64,000 bases of DNA from Shewanella indica (GTDB lineage: Bacteria > Pseudomonadota > Gammaproteobacteria > Enterobacterales > Shewanellaceae), in assembly GCF_002836975.1 (NCBI RefSeq), contig NZ_NIJK01000047.1, positions 286,952 to 350,951 on the forward strand, given 5' to 3'. Made by a program: the position numbers and the translations under genes. The notes beneath the pieces are model-generated. The model did not search any database. It was not told where the DNA came from and saw only the letters and a program-made list of their open reading frames with translations. Positions within the stretch are counted from its first letter, which is position 1. Each line of letters starts with the position of its first letter. This document shows positions 1 through 8,336 of this stretch, piece after piece.

Positions 1-155
1 GTTTGCTTCATCTTCCGAGTTGACAATCAACAAAGGTACCGACCTTCTGTTTTACCAACTGAGCTAATGCCGCATCGCTTGTTTGCTTCATCTTCCGAGT
101 TGACAATCAACAAAGGTACCGACCTTCTGTTTTATCAACTGAGCTAATGCCGCAT
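1..155 (-). repeat. Tandem 80-bp truncated tRNA-like units
   Basis: Two copies (1-75 and 81-155) are identical except for one base in the stretch seen, with a period of 80 bp. Read on the minus strand, each begins with a tRNA-like 5' half: acceptor-type GCGGCAT followed by TAGCTCAGTTGGTA, the canonical D-arm start. The rest does not complete a tRNA. The D-stem partner GAGC is missing, and no 3' acceptor strand complementary to GCGGCAT follows. A GGTCGGTACC stretch resembles variable-loop/T-arm sequence, suggesting an internal deletion, and the remainder looks like inter-tRNA spacer. Because a strong promoter lies just upstream, this is probably the first transcribed part of a tRNA operon running off the left edge. 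Whether the units are processed or functional cannot be told. Confidence 0.6.
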
Positions 156-204
156 ACCAGTTCCGCTATCCAAGCGGAAGCCAGAGTCTTATCCCCTGAC
201 TGCG

Positions 205-239
205 GAATGGCATTCTACCGATTTAAGGGCGGGAGTCAA
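205..239 (-). promoter_or_regulatory. Strong sigma-70 promoter of a probable tRNA operon
   Basis: On the minus strand a TTGACT -35 (234-239) and TAGAAT -10 (212-217) are separated by 16 bp and followed by a GC-containing discriminator (GCCATTCCGC), the usual look of stable-RNA promoters. Transcription would start near 205 and run into the tRNA-like units. The 272-505 stretch behind it has no convincing gene. Confidence 0.6.
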
Positions 240-460
240 TCGGCAAATAAGCATTTTTATATCAAAATGGCTTGAATGCTGGCAATTTACTCAACAGGGG
301 ACTATTTTCGGTCAAAATGATTAAAATGCAATCTGATTCAGTAGCTTGTCGACTCCCTTCCCTATCAAATGACATCCTAAAAAACCTTGTACAACGCCTC
401 TCTAAAATCACTTCTCAAACGGTCCGGGGTGAATCCAATAATATTCAGGCTTGGATATAA

Positions 461-488
461 CAAGGCCCGGTACTCAGACCGGGCCTTG
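461..488 (-). terminator. Hairpin terminator after the long GAPDH gene
   Basis: A perfect 10-bp stem (CAAGGCCCGG / CCGGGCCTTG) with an 8-base loop lies 18 bases beyond the stop codon of the minus-strand GAPDH gene. The T-tract is weak on either strand, so its efficiency is uncertain. Confidence 0.65.
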
Positions 489-505
489 GCTATTAAGAGT
501 CGGAA

Positions 506-1948
506 TTAATCTTCAGACAATGGCAGAGACAAGTAGTTAAGACCTAACATCTTCTGCATTACACCCACCACCTGGCAGCTATAACCAAACTCATTGTCAT
601 ACCATACGTAGAGGATGGCGCGCTTGCCATCGGCGATAGTGGCTTGAGAGTCGACCACGCCGGCGTAGCGTGAACCCACCAGATCACAAGAAACGATTTC
701 CGTAGACTCGGTGAAGTCAACCTGGTTTTGCAGCTCTGAATGCAGCGCGATATCACGCAGATACGCGTTCATATCTTCTTTGCTGGTTTCAGCATTCAGG
801 TTCAGACTAATGATGGCCATAGACACATTAGGAGTCGGCACCCGAATCGCATTACCGGTCAGCTTACCGGAAAGCACCGGCAAGGCCTTGGCAACGGCTT
901 TGGCGGCACCGGTTTCGGTGATCACCATATTCAGCGGCGCGCTGCGACCACGACGGTCGGCTTTGTGGTAGTTATCAATCAGGTTTTGGTCATTGGTATA
1001 CGAGTGGATAGTTTCCACGTGACCATTTTCGATACCGTACTTATCATTAACGGCCTTCAATACAGGCGTAATGGCGTTGGTGGTACAGCTGGCAGCAGAA
1101 ACAATAACGTCTTCCGGCAGAATATCGCTGTCGTTAACACCAAAGACTATGTTCTTGATACTGCCTTTGGCAGGTGCAGTCAGTAGAACCTTGGATGCAC
1201 CAGGGCTCTTAAGGTGCAGACCCAAACCGTCTTCATCTTTCCAGATACCTGTGTTATCGACCACCAAGGCATCAGTAATACCATACTTGGTGTAATCCAC
1301 TTCATCGGGTGAGTTGGCGTAAATCACCTGAATATAAGTACCGTTGGCGATGATGGCGTTGTTCTCTTCATCCACCTCAACAGAACCGTTAAAAGGTCCG
1401 TGTACTGAATCACGGCGCAGTAGGCTGGCACGTTTTTCCAGATCGCCCTTACGGCCACCGCGCAGAACGATAGCGCGCAGGCGCAACTTGTTGCTGCGAC
1501 CGGTTTTTTCGATCAACAGACGGGCCAGCAGACGACCGATACGGCCGAAGCCGTACAGTACGACGTTGCGTGGTTCAACTTCATCTTTGCTTTCAATGGC
1601 ACTGGCCAGCTCGCGGCTCATATAAGCCTCGATTTCGCTGCCATCGGTATGATTACGCCAGTACTTAACCGCCAGTTTACCTATATCCACTTTGCACTGT
1701 TTGACATCCAGTTTGCTCAGGGCTTCTACGAAGGGGAAGCTCTCACGCAGGCGCAGCTTGTCGCCCACATGGCGACGAACCAGACGATGGGCCTTGATAA
1801 TATCGATAGTGGAGGCGATCAGCAGGGGTTTACCATAAACCACAACTTCTACGCCCTGATTGCGATACAACTTGCCCAACAGGGGCTGCATGGCCTCTGC
1901 CAGTTCGAAGCGTTCTTGCCAACTTTGTAGGTGTTTATCAGCGCTCAT
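506..1948 (-). CDS. Glyceraldehyde-3-phosphate dehydrogenase, long form
   Basis: This 480-residue type I GAPDH interconverts glyceraldehyde-3-phosphate and 1,3-bisphosphoglycerate in cytosolic central carbon metabolism. It has an N-terminal extension of about 125 residues before the Rossmann motif GFGRIGR (133-139). The active site ASCTTN has its cysteine near residue 288, and the partner histidine lies in HSYTNDQ near 315. The C-terminal WYDNEFGYS block is intact. The classical enzyme is about 335 residues, so this is the extended paralogue found beside a normal gapA in Shewanella. The start has a good AAAGGA ribosome binding site. It is divergent from a lipoprotein gene and shares with it a 205-bp spacer carrying a HexR-like operator. 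Cofactor and preferred direction cannot be read from sequence. Confidence 0.9.
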   Translation of the reverse strand: MSADKHLQSWQERFELAEAMQPLLGKLYRNQGVEVVVYGKPLLIASTIDIIKAHRLVRRHVGDKLRLRESFPFVEALSKLDVKQCKVDIGKLAVKYWRNHTDGSEIEAYMSRELASAIESKDEVEPRNVVLYGFGRIGRLLARLLIEKTGRSNKLRLRAIVLRGGRKGDLEKRASLLRRDSVHGPFNGSVEVDEENNAIIANGTYIQVIYANSPDEVDYTKYGITDALVVDNTGIWKDEDGLGLHLKSPGASKVLLTAPAKGSIKNIVFGVNDSDILPEDVIVSAASCTTNAITPVLKAVNDKYGIENGHVETIHSYTNDQNLIDNYHKADRRGRSAPLNMVITETGAAKAVAKALPVLSGKLTGNAIRVPTPNVSMAIISLNLNAETSKEDMNAYLRDIALHSELQNQVDFTESTEIVSCDLVGSRYAGVVDSQATIADGKRAILYVWYDNEFGYSCQVVGVMQKMLGLNYLSLPLSED

Positions 1949-2115
1949 TTACAGATCCTTTATCTCACTTTTCCACTTAAATTAACGGGAAAGGTTTGAG
2001 TAACAAAAAGAAAAGACCAATAATCATATTTATGACAGCTAACCTGCCCCTCTTTGGTCGGCGCTATTGTAATGAAAACTGCAGCTTCAAGCTAGTAGGA
2101 GATTTTCGCTAAATC

Positions 2116-2130
2116 TCTAATTAAATTACA
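2116..2130. promoter_or_regulatory. HexR-like operator
   Basis: TCTAATTAAATTACA matches the HexR palindrome known from Shewanella (TGTAATTAAATTACA, recalled from the literature) at 14 of 15 positions. It sits between the divergent long GAPDH gene and the DUF2989 lipoprotein gene, 23 bases upstream of the latter's preferred start. HexR is the 2-keto-3-deoxy-6-phosphogluconate-responsive regulator of central carbon genes, so control of one or both neighbours is a reasonable inference. Confidence 0.6.
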
Positions 2131-2153
2131 GGTTTAACCATGTGGAGCGTATT

Positions 2154-3089
2154 TTGACGCGTAATCTAGTAATAATTACATCATTTATCCTTATGGCATG
2201 GGTTAGTGGCTGTGATAACGGCGGTAACCCCGCCACTATTTGTAAGAATAATCCTGAACTTTGTGACGATTTGCATAAGGATAGCTGGTGCAGGCGGGAA
2301 AAAAACAGTCTGATTATTCAGCGCTACCAGGTCAAAACCACCGCTGAACCCTCAGGTGAGCAAATTTATCACTTGCTCACTAAACTGGAAAACTACAACC
2401 GCTGTGTGGGACTTGCGTCCGGAGTACAACATATTCTCAATCCAGAGCGCACCAATGACAGAGCCAGAGCCTATGGTTTAAGCGCGCAAAGCCTGTCTGA
2501 GCTGCAGGCCTCCACCAAGGGCAGTAATGACATTTATATTGCCTTCTATCACTGGGCACATTTAGGTGACGATGCGGCGCTCAAGGTATTGCTTGAAGCA
2601 GAGAAACAGCAACAGATAGATTCATCCGAGATCCTTGCCGGGCTAGCGGGCTATTATCTCAAGTTTGATGCCATCAAAGCGAAACAACTCTATCTTAAAG
2701 TGTTTTTAAAAAGTACAGATAAGAACTTCGACCCCGATTGGTTATTGGGGCTGGCGAGTGCTTACCGGCAGTTGCAGGATATGGAGCAGGCCTATCTGCT
2801 TTCAAGAACCAATCTACTGTTGACCGACAACCCGGTCGATGAGGTCCAGCTTCAGGCCATGATAGGCAACAACAGTCAGCTGAGTATTCATTTGGATCAA
2901 CAGGCAAGTAGTCTGGCGGACGCTCTCAAAAGCGGTGATTACCTTGAGAGTGACTGGCCCAAACGCCTGCAAGGCAATGCGGGGACACAAGTTGCTCCTG
3001 AGGTTGGAACAACACAAGCCGCAAATAGCAAACCCATTGATAGCGACAGTAAGCTTGAGAAAAGCGCCGAAGCGGCCAAACAAAACTGA
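2154..3089 (+). CDS. DUF2989 family lipoprotein
   Basis: A predicted envelope lipoprotein of about 311 residues. The N-terminus is a short charged stretch, a hydrophobic segment and a lipobox ending V-S-G-C, so signal peptidase II cleavage is expected. The body is alpha-helical in character, with a repeat-like central part suggestive of TPR folding (inference), and ends in a polar, Ser/Lys/Ala-rich tail. It matches the DUF2989 family of Shewanella and relatives, whose function is unknown. A TTG start at 2154 is preferred because GGAG lies six bases upstream; the in-frame GTG at 2142 has no clear binding site. It is sandwiched between two GAPDH genes, and a HexR-like operator lies just upstream, hinting at coupling to carbon status. 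Confidence 0.75.
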   Translation: MTRNLVIITSFILMAWVSGCDNGGNPATICKNNPELCDDLHKDSWCRREKNSLIIQRYQVKTTAEPSGEQIYHLLTKLENYNRCVGLASGVQHILNPERTNDRARAYGLSAQSLSELQASTKGSNDIYIAFYHWAHLGDDAALKVLLEAEKQQQIDSSEILAGLAGYYLKFDAIKAKQLYLKVFLKSTDKNFDPDWLLGLASAYRQLQDMEQAYLLSRTNLLLTDNPVDEVQLQAMIGNNSQLSIHLDQQASSLADALKSGDYLESDWPKRLQGNAGTQVAPEVGTTQAANSKPIDSDSKLEKSAEAAKQN

Positions 3090-3230
3090 TGATCTATTCT
3101 CCGGGCGGCAAATTACTTGCCAGTTTGTAATTTACGCCTGTCGGTCGCACAATTAAAGCATTGTTTCGCGACCGCTGTAATAAAAACACCTAATTTGTTA
3201 ACGGAATAGCCAGTTACAGCGTGATTTAAC

Positions 3231-3265
3231 TTGACGACCCGCGACATTTTTGTAATTTTACTACC
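3231..3265 (+). promoter_or_regulatory. gapA promoter with overlapping HexR-like site
   Basis: TTGACG (3231-3236) and TAATTT (3253-3258) with a 16-bp spacer form a plausible sigma-70 promoter. The stretch TGTAATTTTACTACC (3251-3265) overlaps the -10 and matches 11 of 15 positions of the HexR palindrome, mostly in its left half. The second site in a 1.2-kb stretch supports joint control of both GAPDH genes, but this one is degenerate. Confidence 0.45.
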
Positions 3266-3300
3266 AATTACTGTTTTTACATTCACCAGAGGGATATGAG

Positions 3301-4311
3301 ATGACTATCCGCGTAGCAATTAACGGTTATGGCCGTATCGGACGCAATGTTCTGCGTGCTCTATACGAGAGCGAGAAAGACTATCCTATTCAAATCGTTG
3401 CCATCAACGATCTCGGAGACGCTTCCATCAACGCTCACCTGACCAAATATGACTCTGTTCACGGCCGCTTCAACGCCAAAGTAGAACACGACGATGAAGC
3501 TATTTATGTCAATGGCGACAAGATCCCGACCTTCCAGGAACGCGATCCATCCAAACTGCCATGGGCCGAGCTGCAGGTAGATGTGGTTTTCGAATGTACC
3601 GGTATCTTCACTTCCAAAGAAGCGGTACAACCACACCTGGATGCCGGCGCCAAGAAGGTTATCATCTCAGCTCCCGGTAAGAATGTTGATGCCACCGTGG
3701 TATACGGGGTTAACAACCAGGAAATCACCAAAGAGATGACTGTTATCTCCAATGCTTCCTGTACCACTAACTGTCTGGCACCAGTGGCCAAGCCATTGAA
3801 CGATGCCATCGGCATTGAATCCGGCCTGATGACCACGATTCACGCCTACACCAATGACCAGCGTCTGTCTGATGTGTATCACAGCGATATGCGTCGTGCC
3901 CGCGCGGCGGCTTTGTCGATGATCCCAACCAAAACAGGTGCTGCTGCGGCAGTTGGTTTGGTTGTACCTGAGCTTCAGGGCAAGTTTGACGGTCTGGCAG
4001 TTCGGGTTCCGACTGTCAACGTGTCTCTGGTTGACCTGTCCTTTATCGCTTCCCGCGACACCACAGTGGAAGAAGTTAACGCCATTATAGAAGCGGCAGC
4101 CAAGACTTCCCCCATGAACGAAGTGCTGGCGGTTAATAAGGAGCCTCTGGTTTCCATCGACTTCAACCACAACGCCTTCTCATCCAACTTCGACGCCACC
4201 CAGACTCGCGTCAAGGGACGCCTGGTGAAAGTCATGGCCTGGTACGACAACGAGTGGGGGTTCAGCAACCGTATGCTGGACAACGCCGTTGCCTTGATGA
4301 CAGCCAAGTAA
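3301..4311 (+). CDS. gapA: Glyceraldehyde-3-phosphate dehydrogenase GapA
   Basis: A classical 336-residue phosphorylating, NAD-type GAPDH of glycolysis and gluconeogenesis. The N-terminal NAD-binding motif INGYGRIGR is followed by the conserved NDL and by the active-site motif SNASCTTNCLAP, with its catalytic cysteine near residue 157. HAYTNDQ carries the proton-accepting histidine near 184. The C-terminal WYDNEWGFSNRM block is complete. The start follows an AGAGGGA binding site. It is transcribed alone from its own promoter and ends at a strong terminator. With the upstream long paralogue this gives two GAPDHs within 4 kb, an arrangement known in Shewanella. Confidence 0.95.
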   Translation: MTIRVAINGYGRIGRNVLRALYESEKDYPIQIVAINDLGDASINAHLTKYDSVHGRFNAKVEHDDEAIYVNGDKIPTFQERDPSKLPWAELQVDVVFECTGIFTSKEAVQPHLDAGAKKVIISAPGKNVDATVVYGVNNQEITKEMTVISNASCTTNCLAPVAKPLNDAIGIESGLMTTIHAYTNDQRLSDVYHSDMRRARAAALSMIPTKTGAAAAVGLVVPELQGKFDGLAVRVPTVNVSLVDLSFIASRDTTVEEVNAIIEAAAKTSPMNEVLAVNKEPLVSIDFNHNAFSSNFDATQTRVKGRLVKVMAWYDNEWGFSNRMLDNAVALMTAK

Positions 4312-4327
4312 TATAAGTTCAAAGCCG

Positions 4328-4354
4328 AACGCCTGCCGAGTGCAGGCGTTTTTT
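4328..4354 (+). terminator. gapA rho-independent terminator
   Basis: A perfect 9-bp stem (AACGCCTGC / GCAGGCGTT) with a 5-base loop runs into six T residues, 16 bases after the gapA stop codon. Confidence 0.9.
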
Positions 4355-4656
4355 ATGCCAGTTGTACTAGCTTTGTCTTGCCACAGACTAGGTCTTTATT
4401 TCTCAAACTTCCATAGCCCGTTTTATCCGTCTGTCAGCAGTGCTTCTCCCGATATCCCCCTGCTGTCTCATTGCTCTTTCAATATTTGATGTAAAGCAGC
4501 GGATTTCCATTTTAGACAAGCGCCATCAAACACATTTCACTTCCGGAAAATAAAGTCCCTACTTAAACTCAGGTTAAAAGCCATTTCAATTATTGTGTTT
4601 GAAAGCCAATTCGGCCATTGCGCCGGTTAGCGCCTTGCCTTTAGCGGAGCCTCACT
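4355..4656. other. Noncoding spacer gapA-yjjI
   Basis: About 300 bases with no credible gene. A full FNR site (TTGAT-N4-ATCAA), which might be expected before an oxygen-sensitive glycyl radical enzyme, was looked for and only isolated TTGAT-like half sites were seen. The ribosome binding site GGAG of the next gene closes the interval. Confidence 0.5.
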
Positions 4657-6207
4657 ATGGACAATCAATTTCTTAGTCTTATTACCGATCCCCTGCTTGA
4701 CCCCAAGCAAAAGACCCTGGCGCTGGCCGGTGCCGCCGATGCCAGTATTCCCTATCTGCCTCGCAGTGAAGCACTGACCCAAGCCATGGATAAAGGCATT
4801 ATTTGCGATATGTTTGAGGGCCATGCCCCGTTCAAACCCAGATATGTTTTGCCCGATTACCAACGTTTTCTCGAGCAAGGCTCCGAGTATCTGGAGTTGA
4901 CACCGGCCGAAGATCTGGATGATGCCCTGATGAAGCTGATGGTGCTGTATCACCATGTGCCGTCAGTTACCAATATCCCGGTTTTTCTCGGCTATCTCGA
5001 TAGTTTATTGTTGCCTTACTGCCAGGACGTCAGTGATGAAGCCCTATATCAGAAACTGAAACGCTTCTGGATCCAGTTGGATCGCACCCTGCCGGACGCC
5101 TTTATGCATGCCAATATAGGCCCAGAGGACAACCGTGTCTGCCGCACTATTTTACGCATTGATGCCGAGCTCAAGCAGGTGGCTCCCAATCTAACCTTTA
5201 TGTATGACCCCAGGCGCACGCCCAAAGCGCTGCTGCGATTGGCGACAGACAATATCATTGCCTGCAGCAAACCTCATATCGGCAACTGGCCGATACATGC
5301 CCAAACCTTTGCCTGTGCTCCCGGTGAGGCGCCAAATCAAACGTTCGGCATTGTCAGCTGTTATAACGCGCTCCCCACCCGAGGCGGTGCCAATACGCTG
5401 GTCAGACTTAACCTCAAAGCCGTCGCCGAAGAAGCCGGTACCCTGGAGGAAATGCTCGAGCGCACCCTGCCCCATTACTGCAACCTGATGTATGAACTGA
5501 TTGAGCTACGCTGTGAGTTTTTACACCATAGGTCCCATTTCTTCGACTCCTTCCTGGTAAAAGAAGGCCTCATTGACGAATCCCGCTTTGCCCCCATGTT
5601 CGGCGTTTATGCCATGGCCGAAGCCGTCAATCATCTGCAGCAGTTGGCAGGTATGAGTGGCGAATATGGTCACAACGAGCAGGCCAATGCACTCGGTTTA
5701 GCCATTACCCGCGCGCTCAGTGACAGAGTGACCACTACCCAAGTCAGTTTCGGCTTTAATGGCCGCGCCTTACTTCATGCCCAGGGGGGCCTTTCCATCG
5801 ATAAAGGCACCACTCCGGGAGTCAGAATAACCTACGGCCACGAGCCGGACCCTGTCACTCATGTATTGGCGCTTGCGCCGCAACACGCTTTCTATCCTTC
5901 CGGGATCAGCGAGATCCTGACCCTGGATGAAACCATCAAGGCAAATCCTGAAGCCCTGCTTGAGCTGTGTATTGGCGCCCTGGATGCCGGCTTTCGTGAA
6001 TTTACCGCCAATACCGCCGATACCGATCTGGTGCGCATCACAGGTTATATGGTGAAAAAGTCGCAGATCGCCAGTTACCGCCAACAAGGCTCACGTACCA
6101 ACACCACCTTTCTGGGCACAGAAGCCAGTGAAACCACGGCCGTGACCCAAAGGGCACCGCGGGTAGTGAGCGCAGAGTTCCATGCCGCCGACAAGTCCCA
6201 GGTGTAA
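4657..6207 (+). CDS. yjjI: YjjI family glycyl radical enzyme
   Basis: A cytoplasmic glycyl radical enzyme homologue of 516 residues, the length I recall for E. coli YjjI. The radical-bearing motif near the C-terminus is RITGY, with the glycine at about residue 463. A cysteine in the mid-protein block around FGIVSCYNALPTRGG is the likely thiyl residue. The substrate of the YjjI family has not been established, so no reaction is proposed; it resembles a small, divergent relative of pyruvate formate-lyase. Its dedicated activase yjjW starts 11 bases downstream, making a two-gene operon. Such enzymes are inactivated by oxygen, so anaerobic use is expected. The start follows GGAG with a 7-base spacer. 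Confidence 0.85.
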   Translation: MDNQFLSLITDPLLDPKQKTLALAGAADASIPYLPRSEALTQAMDKGIICDMFEGHAPFKPRYVLPDYQRFLEQGSEYLELTPAEDLDDALMKLMVLYHHVPSVTNIPVFLGYLDSLLLPYCQDVSDEALYQKLKRFWIQLDRTLPDAFMHANIGPEDNRVCRTILRIDAELKQVAPNLTFMYDPRRTPKALLRLATDNIIACSKPHIGNWPIHAQTFACAPGEAPNQTFGIVSCYNALPTRGGANTLVRLNLKAVAEEAGTLEEMLERTLPHYCNLMYELIELRCEFLHHRSHFFDSFLVKEGLIDESRFAPMFGVYAMAEAVNHLQQLAGMSGEYGHNEQANALGLAITRALSDRVTTTQVSFGFNGRALLHAQGGLSIDKGTTPGVRITYGHEPDPVTHVLALAPQHAFYPSGISEILTLDETIKANPEALLELCIGALDAGFREFTANTADTDLVRITGYMVKKSQIASYRQQGSRTNTTFLGTEASETTAVTQRAPRVVSAEFHAADKSQV

Positions 6208-6218
6208 GGACGCAAGCT

Positions 6219-7295
6219 ATGAAGAGTGCAGCCCCGGGAATAGGAATATTTGATAGCCCGTCTAATCATTCTGAGCTTAATCGCGATGAGCTGAATGGGC
6301 GTCAGTCGAATCGCCGTGAGTTAAATAGCGGCGACACTGGCACTTCGGTATTGGCTATAAGTTCCGAGGTTACCAGTGCCGACGTCGCCAGAGTGTTGCC
6401 CTTCTCGACCGTTGATGGCCCGGGCAATCGCATGGTGTTTTTCCTTCAGGGTTGCAACTTTCGCTGCCCCGGTTGCCATAATCCGGAAACCATCACTCTG
6501 TGTGACGCCTGCCAGGAGTGTATTACGCACTGCCCGGCAGGTGCCTTGAGCCTAAAATCAGCTGCGGCTGACATTCAAGCAGTTTCAAATAGCAAGGCAT
6601 CTCTCAGGCTTGCCTGGGATAGTACAAGCTGCATCGGCTGCAACACCTGTCTCGATGTTTGCCCTTCGAGCAGCCAACCCAAAACCCAACGCCTGTCAGT
6701 CGGAAAAGCGTTGACACTGATTAAAAGGCAGAAAGCTTTTATCCGCGGTATCACCTTGAGTGGCGGAGAGGCCAGCTTGCAGCTGAAATTTGTCAGCACC
6801 TTGTTCAAAGCCATCAAACAAAGCCCAGAGCTCAAACACCTGACTTGCCTTTTGGATACCAATGGTAGCCTGGGAGCAAGTGGTTGGCAGCGTCTGATCC
6901 CTTGGCTTGATGGCGCTATGGTTGACCTGAAAGCCTGGGATGAGCCAGCTCACCGACGACTGACAGGCCGTGGCAATATCAAGGTCAAGCAGAGCCTGCA
7001 ACTGCTGGCCGAAGCAGGAAAACTGGCGGAAGTCAGGCTACTGGAAGTCCCCGGAAAAAGTGATTATTGGCAGCACTTTGACGCTCTGGCGTTGTTTTTG
7101 CTCGACTTGCAACGCCGGCAAGCGCTGAAGGGGGAGCCGATGCGGCTGCGCCTAAACGGTTACAATCATCATGGTGTCAAAGGCGAGGCCTTGCGCTGGC
7201 CCAAGTCGAGCCAACAGCAGATTGATGACCTGGCCAAGGCGCTCAGCCGCGCCGGTATAGCCAATATCAGTCTGCCACCGGTTAACCTTGGCTGA
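6219..7295 (+). CDS. yjjW: YjjW glycyl radical enzyme activase
   Basis: A radical SAM activase of 358 residues that should install the glycyl radical on YjjI. The SAM cluster motif is C79-x3-C83-x2-C86, followed by two ferredoxin-type cysteine sets (C95/98/101/105 and C138/141/144/148) for extra 4Fe-4S clusters. The SGGEASLQ block typical of activases is near residue 183. E. coli YjjW is shorter, about 287 residues. Here the first 55 residues are a polar extension containing four pentapeptide units (SELNR, DELNG, RQSNR, RELNS) encoded by a 15-bp tandem repeat. An AAGGA ribosome binding site sits properly before the distal ATG, so the extension is probably translated. The 3' end overlaps the convergent LysR gene by 14 bp. 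Confidence 0.88.
   Translation: MKSAAPGIGIFDSPSNHSELNRDELNGRQSNRRELNSGDTGTSVLAISSEVTSADVARVLPFSTVDGPGNRMVFFLQGCNFRCPGCHNPETITLCDACQECITHCPAGALSLKSAAADIQAVSNSKASLRLAWDSTSCIGCNTCLDVCPSSSQPKTQRLSVGKALTLIKRQKAFIRGITLSGGEASLQLKFVSTLFKAIKQSPELKHLTCLLDTNGSLGASGWQRLIPWLDGAMVDLKAWDEPAHRRLTGRGNIKVKQSLQLLAEAGKLAEVRLLEVPGKSDYWQHFDALALFLLDLQRRQALKGEPMRLRLNGYNHHGVKGEALRWPKSSQQQIDDLAKALSRAGIANISLPPVNLG
6270..6329 (+). repeat. 15-bp x4 coding minisatellite in yjjW
   Basis: Four degenerate 15-bp units in register with the reading frame, starting at 6270, 6285, 6300 and 6315, consensus near CGTGAGCTGAATCGC. They encode an Asn-anchored pentapeptide of the same kind as those in imuA, dnaE2 and the SprA-type gene. 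Confidence 0.75.
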
Positions 7296-8217
7296 TGGAC
7301 TGCTTAAAGCCACTGAGGAGGGTTGCTTTTAGCCATTGTAGCGCCGGATCTCGGCTACCACTTTGATGATGCACCATGCTATAGCCCACCTTGCCATAGG
7401 CAAAGGGCAATGGCTTAACTACCATGCCGCTTGCCTGCGCCGCCATTGAAGCCCACAGCGCCGAGCAGGTAAACAACAAGTCCGAGTGGCGGCAGATACT
7501 GGCGGCGGCGCCGAAGTCGGCGACTTCCAGCGCCAGCTCCCGCCTGCGGCTCAATTGTGCCAATGACTGCTCGAAAAAGGGTTGCTGCAGATCGGCGTCC
7601 AAAATGCCCACATGGGCAAAGCTCAGATAGGCATCCAGTGTCAACTTTTTTGTTGCCAGCGGGTGCCCGGCTCGCATCAGGCAACACATCTCGTCCTCTG
7701 CCAAACGCTCCCAAATCAGTTCGTTGCGGCCAGTTGGCGGCTGTCCCAAGTCGTGTGGCAGAACCAGCAAGTCCACCCGTCCTTCACACAGGGACTGAAA
7801 ACCCGTGCTCTCTTTGGCATGCACTGCCAGTTTCATTCCCGGCGCCTGCTGTTGCACGCTGGCTATAGCGCCCGCAAGCAGTTCGAAGCTACTTTCTCTC
7901 AGCGCCAAATTCATCCGCCCTTGAAATCCTTCCGGGCGAAAGCCCTCTTCGGTAAACAGGTTGTCCATCTCTCTGAGCATGGCGCTGATAACCGGCCCGA
8001 GTCGTTTGGCCTTGGCAGTCGGCAACAACTGATTACCCTGACGGTAGAAGAGCTCATCATCGAGGCAATCCCTGAGCTGGGAGAGTATTTTGCTGACCGC
8101 CGAAGGGCTCAAACACAGACGCGTGGCCGCCTGGGTGACGCTTTGCTCTTCCAGCAGCTGTCTGAGCACCAGAAGATGACGGAAATTAATGCGGGATAAG
8201 CGGACGATATCACTCAT
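7282..8217 (-). CDS. LysR-type transcriptional regulator
   Basis: A 311-residue LysR family DNA-binding regulator. The N-terminal winged helix-turn-helix covers roughly residues 10-68, including the recognition stretch AATRLCLSPSAVSKILSQL. The C-terminal half is a periplasmic-binding-protein-like effector domain. It is convergent with, and overlaps by 14 bp, the yjjW gene; no divergent partner indicates a target. The 119-base spacer to pssA, upstream on the same strand, holds several AAGGTTAAA-like direct repeats near 8228-8275. The effector is unknown. Confidence 0.85.
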   Translation of the reverse strand: MSDIVRLSRINFRHLLVLRQLLEEQSVTQAATRLCLSPSAVSKILSQLRDCLDDELFYRQGNQLLPTAKAKRLGPVISAMLREMDNLFTEEGFRPEGFQGRMNLALRESSFELLAGAIASVQQQAPGMKLAVHAKESTGFQSLCEGRVDLLVLPHDLGQPPTGRNELIWERLAEDEMCCLMRAGHPLATKKLTLDAYLSFAHVGILDADLQQPFFEQSLAQLSRRRELALEVADFGAAASICRHSDLLFTCSALWASMAAQASGMVVKPLPFAYGKVGYSMVHHQSGSRDPALQWLKATLLSGFKQSISQG

Positions 8218-8336
8218 TCTGGCTGTGTTTAACCTTGGCTGGATTTAACCTTGACTGAATAAGCCAAGGCTAAACCAAAACTGAATCAAGTTCTGCAATC
8301 AGGCTCTCATTCAGCCAAGCGCTTGGTAAAGCGCTG

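Noticed and set aside
272..460. 62-codon frame between the tRNA-type promoter and the long GAPDH gene
   Set aside because: No ribosome binding site, no recognisable domain, composition of noncoding DNA, and it runs almost into the terminator hairpin.
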